A DNA stretch of 15,521 nt from Clostridiales bacterium (GTDB taxonomy: Bacteria > Bacillota > Clostridia > Oscillospirales > Oscillospiraceae): the NCBI GenBank assembly GCA_021200895.1, contig JAJQFX010000020.1, forward strand, positions 17,113 through 32,633, given 5' to 3'. Position numbers and translations under genes: made by a program. This document shows, piece by piece, positions 8,306-15,420 of this stretch; the stretch's first letter is position 1; every line of letters begins with the position of its first letter. The notes under the pieces were generated by a model. The model saw nothing but the letters and a program-made list of their open reading frames with translations. It was not told where the DNA came from and did no database searches.

Positions 8306-8326
8306 GGGGTTCACGGCGTGAACCCC
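8306..8326. promoter_or_regulatory. Palindrome copy 2 (extended to 21 bp), probable operator
   Basis: This copy has the same 15-bp core at 8309-8323 and is extended by GGG on the left and CCC on the right, giving 10-bp arms about a central G. Its centre is 133 bp from that of copy 1. It lies upstream of the TATAAT at 8375-8380 that may drive the WYL gene. It could in principle form a hairpin, but no U-tract follows. Confidence 0.6.
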
Positions 8327-8374
8327 TGCTGCAAAAATTTTTTATTTTTTTCAGCGCAGCCCTGCATTATGGTG

Positions 8375-8380
8375 TATAAT
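8375..8380 (+). promoter_or_regulatory. Candidate -10 element for the WYL regulator gene
   Basis: TATAAT is a consensus -10 about 100 bp before the ATG at 8482. No good -35 is found 16-18 bp upstream (CAGCGC at 8352-8357), which would suit an activator-dependent promoter. The activator site could be the palindrome at 8306-8326. Confidence 0.4.
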
Positions 8381-8481
8381 ATAGAGACGGCGATTTGCAG
8401 GGAGGCACTTTTACATCATGCCGGTCACGGGCTGCTCTCCTGCGGTCAGTGTTTTAGAGAAAGAAATGAGGAACCACAACG

Positions 8482-9465
8482 ATGGCATCCAACAAAGGGC
8501 GCATCCTTTTCCTGCTTCAATATCTGCAGGACAATACAGATGAAAACCACGCAGTCAGCTCCACTGAGCTTGTGGAACTCTATGAAAAGAACGGATTCAG
8601 CGGAAACCGGAAGACGGTCAAAGATGATGTCTAGGAACTGATTGCCGCCGGGTATGACATTTATGAGGAAATCGGCAACGGCACCAGCACGATATACAGT
8701 TATGTGGGGAGAGTGTTCGACATCCCGGAAATAAAGATGCTGATTGATGCGGTTTCCTCTGCACGATTCATCAGCTCTACAAGCAGCCAGGAGTTGATTG
8801 AAAAACTCACACGGCTTGCCAGCCGGCACGCAAAGGACAGCCTGACTGCCCGTGTCTATCCGTCGGACCGCGTCATGGCAGCAAGCCAGAAGCTCTATTA
8901 TGTGATCGACACCATCCTCCAGGCTATCGACCAGAAGAAAAAAATACGGTTCCAGTACCTCGACTACAATCTGCAGAAGGAGCCGATCCTGCACAATGAC
9001 GGGGAATACTACGAGTTCTCCCCGTACTGCTGTGTATGGAACGGGGACCGGTATTACCTGTTAGGACATCTTGAGAAGCGCCCGGACAGGGTCAATCCCT
9101 TCCGCATCGACCTGATGTGTATGCCGGAAATACTGGATGAGGACGCAGTACCGCCGCCGGAGGATTTCAACCCCGCCGAATATGCGGCAAAGGTCTTTCG
9201 GATGTTCAACGGGACTTATGAAAGCGTCACCCTGGAAGCGGATGGCAAGCTGATGAAGAAGTTCATTGACCGGTTCGGGGAGAATTTCCGCTCCTGGCCG
9301 GTATCCGAGACCACTTTCCGCGCCGAAGTCGAGGTCGCCGTCAGCCCCACCTTCTATGCATGGCTGTCTGAATACAGCGGGCAGATAAAAATCGTAGCGC
9401 CCGGTGCTGTCCGGTCTGGCTACATAGAACACTTGCACAAACTGCTTTCTTCCGCACAGGAATAG
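8482..9465 (+). pseudogene. WYL-domain transcriptional regulator interrupted by an in-frame TAG
   Basis: An ATG with GAGGAA upstream opens MASNKGRILFLLQYL, an N-terminal winged helix typical of WYL regulators. TAG at 8632-8634 (codon 51) then stops the frame, directly after NRKTVKDDV. The same frame continues without gap as ELIAAGYDIYEEIGNG and on to 9465, 327 codons in all, a usual length for the family. A WYL domain follows at about residues 137-215 (KKKIRFQYLDYN, then FSPYCCVWNGDRYYLLGHLE) and a WCX-type C-terminal domain at about 240-320. Relatives usually have Gln or another polar residue at the stop, so a single C-to-T change (CAG to TAG) would explain it. The first downstream in-frame start is a weak GTG at 8704, which would give a protein lacking the DNA-binding domain. 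Sequencing error or suppression are alternatives. Confidence 0.85.
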
Positions 9466-9467
9466 CT

Positions 9468-9534
9468 AAAAATGACAAAACCCCGGAAACAGGGTGGTCG
9501 AATTTTTGACCACCCTGTTTCCGGGGTCATTTTT
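9468..9534. terminator. Strong, probably bidirectional terminator hairpin
   Basis: Arms at 9481-9499 and 9508-9526 form a perfect 19-bp stem with an 8-base loop. Flanks AAAAATGA (9468-9475) and TCATTTTT (9527-9534) can extend the pairing past a 5-base bulge, giving U-rich tracts on both strands. The stem begins 15 bases after the WYL stop and ends before the LexA-like promoter, so it isolates the two units. Confidence 0.85.
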
Positions 9535-9538
9535 GCCC

Positions 9539-9567
9539 TTGAAATCGGGAATCGGTTGATATATAAT
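9539..9567 (+). promoter_or_regulatory. Sigma-A promoter of the LexA-like gene
   Basis: TTGAAA (9539-9544), a 17-bp spacer, and TATAAT (9562-9567) make a near-consensus promoter, 55 bp before the ATG at 9623. It is the best promoter in the window. Confidence 0.85.
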
Positions 9568-9576
9568 CTCTCTATC

Positions 9577-9592
9577 GGAATTGAGCTATTCC
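9577..9592. promoter_or_regulatory. Inverted repeat at the LexA-like transcription start, candidate autoregulatory operator
   Basis: GGAAT, 6 bases, ATTCC is a perfect 5-bp inverted repeat just downstream of the -10, covering the expected transcription start. A repressor bound here would block its own promoter. It is not the classic Firmicute LexA box (GAACN4GTTC), so a distinct specificity is implied if it is the true operator. Confidence 0.45.
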
Positions 9593-9622
9593 AATACAGT
9601 TAAAAAAAAGAGGTATTAGAAG

Positions 9623-10222
9623 ATGCGGCATAAAGATGAAAAATTGATGGAGCAGATTTTCGAGTATGTGGAACAGTTTACGGTAGAAAATCTCCGCTCC
9701 CCAACCACAACTGAAATTGCAAAAGCAGTAAAAGTGGCGCAGAGTACCGCCTACAAGTACCTGGTCGCCATGCGGGAAAGGGGGATGCTCTCTTACAAGG
9801 ATGGTATCATCTCCACGAAAAAGACCCGCAACTTGATGCTAAACCAGAGCGTGGCTGTGGCAGGAAGTGTTTCCTGCGGCCTTCCGCAGCTGGAGGAGGA
9901 AAATATAGAAGAATACATCACTCTCCCGGCAAGCCTGATCGGGAAAGGAGAGTTTTATGTCGTACATGCAAACGGGGATTCCATGGTTGGAGCCGGCATT
10001 GATGATAATGATATGGTGTTAGTCCGCAAACAGACGGACGCGAACTACGGCGACCTGGTAATCGCGTTAGTAGAAAATGAGAACACATTGAAAAGATATA
10101 TGTATGACAACGAGAAAAAACGGCCATATCTCCATCCGGAGAACCCCGATTTTGAAGATATATATCCGGCCTCCCTGTCTATTCAGGGTGTAGCCGTCCA
10201 TGTAATTAAGCGTCTGCGGTGA
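9623..10222 (+). CDS. LexA-like self-cleaving repressor (199 aa)
   Basis: Residues about 10-70 form a winged helix-turn-helix (SPTTTEIAKAVKVAQSTAYKYL). Residues 77-199 form an S24 peptidase domain: cleavage site VSC-G (Cys85-Gly86), catalytic Ser120 in GDSM, and Lys157 in TLKRY. The spacings of 35 and 37 residues equal those of E. coli LexA (84/119/156), so the enzyme core is intact. LexA itself cleaves at Ala-Gly; Cys-Gly is the UmuD-type bond. In LexA-family proteins RecA-ssDNA filaments trigger self-cleavage and derepression; here the target is probably the element or neighbouring genes rather than the whole SOS regulon (inference). AAGAGG precedes the ATG by 9 bases. It has its own promoter and is the only intact regulator among the three. 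A phage-type CI repressor of the same fold is an alternative name. Confidence 0.92.
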   Translation: MRHKDEKLMEQIFEYVEQFTVENLRSPTTTEIAKAVKVAQSTAYKYLVAMRERGMLSYKDGIISTKKTRNLMLNQSVAVAGSVSCGLPQLEEENIEEYITLPASLIGKGEFYVVHANGDSMVGAGIDDNDMVLVRKQTDANYGDLVIALVENENTLKRYMYDNEKKRPYLHPENPDFEDIYPASLSIQGVAVHVIKRLR

Positions 10223-10330
10223 TGCCCACTCAGAACCGCAGTGCCATAGAGATATTGAATACATAACGATCAGCGCAGAGGGCAGGCAGCGTTTTCAGAT
10301 GCTTCGGAACAGCCCGCCCGAACAAAACTC

Positions 10331-10375
10331 CTCAACGGTTTTCATTCCCTTTACCTGTTGAGTGATGGCTTTTTT
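10331..10375 (+). terminator. Weak possible terminator after the LexA-like gene
   Basis: CTCAACGG (10331-10338) can pair with CCTGTTGAG (10354-10362, one bulged base). A run of six T (10370-10375) follows 8 bases later. The stem is short and the gap before the T-run is long, so termination would be inefficient and readthrough to the next gene is possible. The rest of the 187-bp gap shows nothing else clear. Confidence 0.3.
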
Positions 10376-10409
10376 ATTACTTAAACAAAAAAACGTGAGG
10401 AGATTTCCA

Positions 10410-12380
10410 ATGAACTACTTACCATACGATCCGGAGCCTGAATATGAGGGCTTCCCGCCCGACCTGTCAGACATATCCGCTCCGCCGGTTGACAGAAAAC
10501 CATATTATCAGGACTGCCCTGATATTTGTTCCCTCGAAGATTACTTCCGGGATCACTTCACCCATGAATACACAGTATTTTTAAAACAGAAGCTCGCATT
10601 GCGGGAACTGCCGCTTGGACGTATCAGCCACAACGTACCGGAACCTGACACCATAGTCGTGACGGACGCCAACATCACTACGATCCATTTTTCCGCAGTA
10701 GACAGTGAACATATCCATGTGGAGGCACTGGTACGCGCATACGTTTATCTCTCCGTCATTTTGGGAGAATCCCAATATACGGATACCGCCAGCCAGCTCT
10801 ACAAGATCAACGGGAGCATGACCCTTTGTGACGATGGCTATGAATACAGCCTGATCGAACAGGCCGGCATTTACGAGTGCTGGGACGAAACCGTGTACCG
10901 CCCCCTGACCCGCTATCTGGTTCCCTTCTTTTACCGTGGGGAGCTGGACGCGGAAGCGGAACGGATTTTGCAGCGCTACTATCCGGAAGCGCTCCAGAAG
11001 CCGACCTGTCTGGATAAAGCACTCCTGTTGAAACGTCTTGGGCTGGAATGCAGATATACAAAAATCACCACGGACGGCTCCATCCTCGGACAGCTCTTCC
11101 TGGAAGATACTACTGTCACGGTCTACGATAAAAACAATCGCTCAAAGCGGATGTCTGTCCGCGCAAACACCATCCTGATCGATGTGGAAGCCGCCAGGGA
11201 CGCAAACGGAGGGCGCGTCAATCCGACCATCCTGCACGAGTGCGTCCATTTCCTCCTGCACCGGATGTTCTAACGGATGCAGAAGATTTACCAGTCGGAA
11301 ATCCGGTGCTTCTCCTGCCCTGTAGAGCTGACTGTCTCCAAAGATTCCCCGGTCTACTGGATGGAATGGCAGGCGAACCAGATGGTACGCAGACTTGCCA
11401 TGCCGACCGAGCAGACCAAACTCAAGATCGCTGAAACAATCTCGAAGAAGGAACGGAACCATCGGCACAAGGACAGGCTTAAAGTCATTGAAGCAGTCAT
11501 CGAAGAGCTTGCCGAATTTTACTGCGCCCCGAAGCAGTCTGTCAGACAGCGTATGATCGAACTCGGCTACCCGGAAGCGCAAGGCGTACTGAACTACTGT
11601 AACGGCGGCTATGTGCCAAATTATTGGGTTGACCCCGATGCCATCGCGCCAGGGCAGACCTACACGGTCAGCCTGAACGCCGCCACAGAGGAATATTCCC
11701 GCAACCAGTACTTTCGCAGCCGCATAAATTCAGGGAAATACGTTTATGTGGAATCCCACTTCTGTCAGAACAGCCCGAAATATGTCGAGCCGGATGAGAA
11801 GGCCGGGCTTCGCCTGACTGACTATGCGCGTACTCACATGAACGAGTGCTGTCTCGTCTTTGATGTCGGCGGTGCGCAGGCAGAATACAAATACCGCAGC
11901 GACTCCCTGAAGCGGGAAACGCCGTCCGTCTCCGGATGTGTCATCTTCTATCCGGAAAAGAACAAAGTCGAAGCAGAAGCGCAGCAGGAATCGCCCCTGG
12001 ATGCCGCCAACCGCATCTCAGCTATTATGGATGAACTGCCGACAAGCCTCGGAGCTACCCTTGTCTACCATATGGAGCGCCTTAAGATCACCAAGGAGAA
12101 ACTGGAGGAACTTTCAAACGCGTCCATCTCGACCATCCAGCGTATCCGCTCCAAAAATTGTCCGTCTGTTTCTCTGCAGTCCACCATCGCGCTGTGTGTA
12201 GGGATGAGCCTTGACCCGGAACTCAGCGAGGACATGGTGGAAAAGGCAGGATACCGGCTCCGCAACACCCCGGAGCAGACGATGTATAAGATCATCCTAC
12301 GGAATATGTACATGGCATCCGTCGACACATGCAATGCGGCGCTGGTCGCATCCAAGATGCAGCCGCTGACGAAAATGTAA
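10410..12380 (+). pseudogene. ImmA/IrrE-type metallopeptidase with C-terminal HTH, split by an in-frame TAA
   Basis: One reading frame of 656 codons is interrupted at codon 288 (TAA, 11271-11273). The start is ATG 10410, with GAGGAG 7 bases upstream, rather than the upstream ATG at 10362. The first part ends TILHECVHFLLHRMF, which carries the HExxH zinc/catalytic motif (His276, Glu277, His280). After the stop the frame resumes as R-MQKIYQSEIRCFSC and, 30 residues on, WMEWQANQM, the ExxAN motif expected to give the third zinc ligand. The active site is thus divided between the halves. A Tyr codon (TAC or TAT) changed to TAA fits the context HRMF-x-RMQ. The C-terminal part has a Cro/C1-like helix-turn-helix (ITKEKLEELSNASISTIQRI). 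ImmA/IrrE peptidases cleave element repressors; the neighbour LexA-like protein is a possible partner. An ATG 3 bases after the stop (11277) could allow reinitiation, though no Shine-Dalgarno is seen. Confidence 0.85.
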
Positions 12381-12525
12381 TGTCATCTTCTATCGGCCCT
12401 CTGCTGTTGAGCGTTTACGGCTGCTTTAGGACAAATAGGAATGGTACCGACCATTGATTTACAGACAAATGATTATGTTATAACCGGTGAAGGGGTTTTG
12501 ATTTTCATGGCAGAAACAAACCCCT
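12381..12525. other. Convergent intergenic region, candidate element/host junction
   Basis: No gene is seen between the ends of the rightward peptidase and the leftward LCP gene. There are two perfect inverted repeats. AATGGT-ACCG-ACCATT lies around 12441-12456. An 11-bp pair, TGAAGGGGTTT with AAACCCCTTCA (12488-12498 and 12518-12528), has its right arm overlapping the LCP stop codon. The second could be a terminator stem for LCP, but neither side has a proper U-tract. Gene content changes here from ICE-like regulators to polysaccharide genes. Confidence 0.4.
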
Positions 12526-14016
12526 TCAGGGCTGGGAAATTACCTCGCCATTGAGGACCGCCTGCATCAGCTCTTTTGCGGTGGCCACAGTCGATTCATC
12601 CGGTATCATCACATAAGCCGTTATGCTCATGGAGTAAGGCACCTCAGAACCGTTGGAGCCGTCTACACTGTAGGTAATTACCTCCCAGTCCGCGCCGGTG
12701 CTGAGTTGGTCGCTCACCAGCGAAGCAATCAGTTCATAGGACAGGCTAGTTTCAAAATTGTCCTCCACAGCTGACAGAAGCGAACTGTAGTTCACCAGAA
12801 TACTCGGAGAGATGGCCTTCTCGAAGATGGCCTGAATCAGTGCCATCTGATTCTTACCGCGCTGCCGGTCGCCGGTTGCAAAGGCGTATCGCTCACGGGC
12901 AAAGGCCAGCGCTTGCTCACCATTCATATAGTTGTACCCCTCCACGAACGTATACTTCTTGCTGCTTGAAGTGAAAGCGTATTCGGAATACACGTTCACC
13001 CCACCCAGCGCGTCAACAATATCCTCAAAACCCTCAAAGCTCACACGGAAGTAATAATCCACGTCAATATCGTAGAGCATAGCCAAGGTGTCCATGCTGA
13101 CGGAAACACCATAGATACCCGCATGGGTCAGTTTGTCCCTCGCACCGTTAGAGATGGACAGGGGTACATAATAATCCCGCGGCGTGGAGACAAGGAGTAT
13201 TTGGTGGGTCTCCGTATTGACGGTGGCCAGAATGTTAACATCGCTACGACTTTTTGCCTTTAGCCCGTTCCGGCTGTCGATACCGCTGATGTACAAGGTA
13301 AAGGCGTTATCCGTCTCCGACGCCACAGCGGACTCAGCATCATCTTTCTCCACCACTTCTTCCACTTCCAGTCCGGTAACCTCCCGAATCCGGTCGTCAA
13401 TATCCTCGTACCCTTCTATCTCCGCAATCACATCGAGATAGGCATCATTCAGGAGAATCGCCCGACATTCCTGATTATACAAACCGTCCACAAGTTCCAC
13501 CAGGCCGTCATATTCTGCGGTGACAATTCCCGTGTTCAAATCCTTATTAAGTTGCTGAATTGCGCCGTCCGTGATGGTTCTGTCCAACTCGGACAGAATG
13601 CCGAAAGTGTCTTCCTCCAGATCATTCAGAGTTTTCGCGTCATCTTCCGTAAGAACATAGACACCAACATGAGTCACCTCTGTGTTGACCGTTGTAATGG
13701 TATTCAAGGCATTAGTGAGTGTATTCAGGGCGATAATCGCATAAATCATTATCACTGCCATTAGAATACTAATAACCGCCCCTACGGCAAACCATCCTGT
13801 TCGCCCTGTCCGGTGAGTCAGGAACCCCATAAGCACCACCAGAGCCAACGGCAGAACTATAACTGGCACCAGGAACTTCACCGGAAGCAACGCGCAGCGC
13901 ACCAGCACAGCGTCAAAAATCATCATGATTGCAATCAGGAGGCCAGTAACGATACCTCCGGGGATTGCAGACCCTTTATTATTTGCACACCTCAACGTAT
14001 TTTTAGAATCAGCCAC
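12526..14016 (-). CDS. LCP-family (LytR-CpsA-Psr) glycopolymer transferase, Cps2A-like (496 aa)
   Basis: Three membrane helices lie at about residues 22-42, 46-66 and 75-97. A region at about 100-235 resembles the accessory domain of Cps2A-type proteins, and an extracellular LCP domain follows at about 237-405. Seen motifs are SRSDVNILATVN (Arg257, Asp259), VSTPRDYYVPL (Arg280, Asp281), GFEDIVDALGGVNVYSE, and ALAFARERYAF...GDRQRGKNQMALIQAI with the conserved arginines. LCP enzymes move undecaprenyl-linked polysaccharide or teichoic acid precursors onto peptidoglycan at the outer membrane face. The start is GTG at 14016 with AAAGG about 10 bases upstream; later ATGs would cut into the first helix. 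It follows the ferredoxin/FrhB pair on the same strand after 93 bp and probably acts in capsule attachment. Confidence 0.92.
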   Translation of the reverse strand: MADSKNTLRCANNKGSAIPGGIVTGLLIAIMMIFDAVLVRCALLPVKFLVPVIVLPLALVVLMGFLTHRTGRTGWFAVGAVISILMAVIMIYAIIALNTLTNALNTITTVNTEVTHVGVYVLTEDDAKTLNDLEEDTFGILSELDRTITDGAIQQLNKDLNTGIVTAEYDGLVELVDGLYNQECRAILLNDAYLDVIAEIEGYEDIDDRIREVTGLEVEEVVEKDDAESAVASETDNAFTLYISGIDSRNGLKAKSRSDVNILATVNTETHQILLVSTPRDYYVPLSISNGARDKLTHAGIYGVSVSMDTLAMLYDIDVDYYFRVSFEGFEDIVDALGGVNVYSEYAFTSSSKKYTFVEGYNYMNGEQALAFARERYAFATGDRQRGKNQMALIQAIFEKAISPSILVNYSSLLSAVEDNFETSLSYELIASLVSDQLSTGADWEVITYSVDGSNGSEVPYSMSITAYVMIPDESTVATAKELMQAVLNGEVISQP

Positions 14017-14109
14017 AAGTTATCAACCTTTCCACAAGCGATGGATTACTTCCTACAAATCACTATACAAATCCTCTGCATACACGCCGCGCTCAATAAT
14101 GTTGATTCC

Positions 14110-14328
14110 TTACTGCAAATACCCTTTTTCTCTCTGCGCCTCTTTAAATGCGCACACAGACAAACATTTATAACAGCGAATACATTTCTCTGCATCGACT
14201 ATCGGGTAAAGAAATCCCTCTTCATCTTCTTCCATTAAGATTGCTTCTTTCGGACAAACAGCATAGCATGCAGTACAGCCGCAGCATTCCTCTTTTCTGT
14301 TATATAATTTTGGTAGCTGTCTGTCCAT
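14110..14328 (-). CDS. Two-cluster 4Fe-4S ferredoxin-like protein (72 aa)
   Basis: Two complete cluster motifs are seen: C15xxC18xxC21xxxC25-P and C49xxC52xxC55xxxC59, the second lacking the usual proline. The linker EEDEEGFLYPIVD is typical of the N-terminal ferredoxin domain that in many FrhB-family proteins is fused to the catalytic part; here it is a separate gene placed after FrhB. I chose ATG 14328, which lies 5 bases after the FrhB stop, over the longer frame to 14403 that overlaps FrhB. The two products probably form one electron-transfer complex. After the TAA stop the frame stays open for 18 more codons (GINIIERGVYAEDLYSDL) to a TAG, so truncation by a nonsense change is possible but unproven. 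Confidence 0.85.
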   Translation of the reverse strand: MDRQLPKLYNRKEECCGCTACYAVCPKEAILMEEDEEGFLYPIVDAEKCIRCYKCLSVCAFKEAQREKGYLQ

Positions 14329-14333
14329 TGCTT

Positions 14334-15320
14334 TCACCCTTTCACGATTTTTGCGGCACGTTTCTTCAAACTGCGCATTTTCTTTTTTACTGCATTTAAG
14401 CATCCATAACCGCCATATCTTTTAGCGACTATTCCAAAATCATCAGCATTGAAATCCCTCCAAAATGCGTCCCTGTTTGCCGGCCGTGGAAACGGAGCCT
14501 TCAATGGAGGTTGCATACTGTCCTCAATTCTCGTTGCTTTCCAAATTATCTTCCCCCTGCACTTTTCAAACACTCTCTCACCTTTATCGTTATTTACCAG
14601 CACAAGAGAAACCCCTTTATTGTCATCAAACTCCGGCGCAGCTTTTTCAATGCTCCAATAGTCCGCAATAGTAATGTCTCCGGGATGCTTCACATCTTTG
14701 TATGGACACTCATAACAGCAAGGTCTTAACACCGTATGCCCATAAAACAATGTCTTGAACACCTGGCCACTCACTCTACTTCCATCATCCATAGTCAACG
14801 TCTCGGTATGCGCCCTCCAGCCGAAAGTCCCTTTATCTCTGAAATCAACAGCTACTATTCTTTTGCCTGTCTTTTTCTCCTGCCATTCCAGATATTTCGT
14901 CCAGACCTTCTTACTCGGAACGCCGTGACAAACAATATCAACACAAATCAAATTCTCATATTCTCGGCCAAGGAAACTTCGTAGTCCGGCAACTTGGCAG
15001 GATGTCCCGGAGAAAAGGACACTATTTCCTTCATCCAGATCTATTTTAACGTTCTTATATGTACTACCTAACTCGCTCTGGATATACTTAGAGCCACACA
15101 TCTGATTGCGCAAGTATGCGCCGTCCGCCCTGACATGAACCGCTCTGAAATCTTCGGTAAGCACACAGCCATACACGATGCCGCCACTTTCCAAAACCAA
15201 ATCTGACAGAGCTGTAAAAATCCCTCCAGACCGAGAAGCCTCCCTTACCGATTCATCCTGATGCTTGACCGCATAAACTTCCGGTCTTATTATAGCGTTT
15301 GGTCTTGTGACACCCTCCAT
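14334..15320 (-). CDS. FrhB-family (coenzyme F420 hydrogenase/dehydrogenase beta subunit-like) protein (328 aa)
   Basis: Conserved blocks appear in order: PEVYAVKHQDESVREASRSG with GGIFTALSD (about 13-40), CGSKYIQSELG (75-85), LFSGTSCQVAGLRSFLG (102-118), LICVDIVCHGVPS (124-136), FRDKGTFGW, RPCCYECPYKD (199-209) and GDITIADYWSI (214-224). These define the FrhB_N/FrhB_C architecture. In gut Firmicutes such proteins often lie in exopolysaccharide clusters beside pyruvyl or glycosyl transferases and probably do flavin- and Fe-S-dependent redox steps on sugars; F420 use is not implied. The usual N-terminal ferredoxin domain is missing and supplied by the next gene. AGGAGG precedes the ATG by 8 bases, and the ATG overlaps the upstream stop (TAATG), indicating tight coupling. 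Confidence 0.9.
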   Translation of the reverse strand: MEGVTRPNAIIRPEVYAVKHQDESVREASRSGGIFTALSDLVLESGGIVYGCVLTEDFRAVHVRADGAYLRNQMCGSKYIQSELGSTYKNVKIDLDEGNSVLFSGTSCQVAGLRSFLGREYENLICVDIVCHGVPSKKVWTKYLEWQEKKTGKRIVAVDFRDKGTFGWRAHTETLTMDDGSRVSGQVFKTLFYGHTVLRPCCYECPYKDVKHPGDITIADYWSIEKAAPEFDDNKGVSLVLVNNDKGERVFEKCRGKIIWKATRIEDSMQPPLKAPFPRPANRDAFWRDFNADDFGIVAKRYGGYGCLNAVKKKMRSLKKRAAKIVKG

Positions 15321-15420
15321 TATGCCGCCCTCCTACAGAAGTCAGGTGCAGCAATGAAGTAAATACCATAAACGGTCTCTGAAAAATCAGCATCAGAAAC
15401 ACATATGTCAGTTACGCAAT
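15320..15420 (-). CDS. C-terminal fragment of an unidentified polysaccharide-locus gene
   Basis: On the minus strand a frame enters from the right and ends at TAA 15320-15322, sharing one base with the FrhB start (TAATG). The readable tail is CVTDICVSDADFSETVYGIY then FIAAPDFCRRAA. Its reliable part is about 33 residues because the sequence degenerates after 15420. The overlap with a strongly initiated gene supports it being a real upstream operon member. I cannot name a family from this tail. Confidence 0.5.

Noticed and set aside
8632..8634. UAG read as pyrrolysine or through a reassigned stop codon.
   Set aside because: Other genes here end at ordinary TAG, TAA and TGA codons, and the second interruption uses TAA. 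Nothing in the window supports recoding.
8240..8641. A 133-codon plus-strand frame before the WYL regulator.
   Set aside because: It overlaps the palindromes and promoter, is in another frame from the regulator, and has no ribosome binding site or family features.
8446..8994. A 182-codon minus-strand frame across the WYL gene start.
   Set aside because: The opposite strand has clear WYL-regulator homology, a ribosome binding site and a terminator. The minus frame has no recognisable motif.
11142..11582. A minus-strand frame spanning the peptidase stop codon.
   Set aside because: It is antisense to the two halves of the metallopeptidase, whose HExxH and ExxAN motifs mark the true coding strand.
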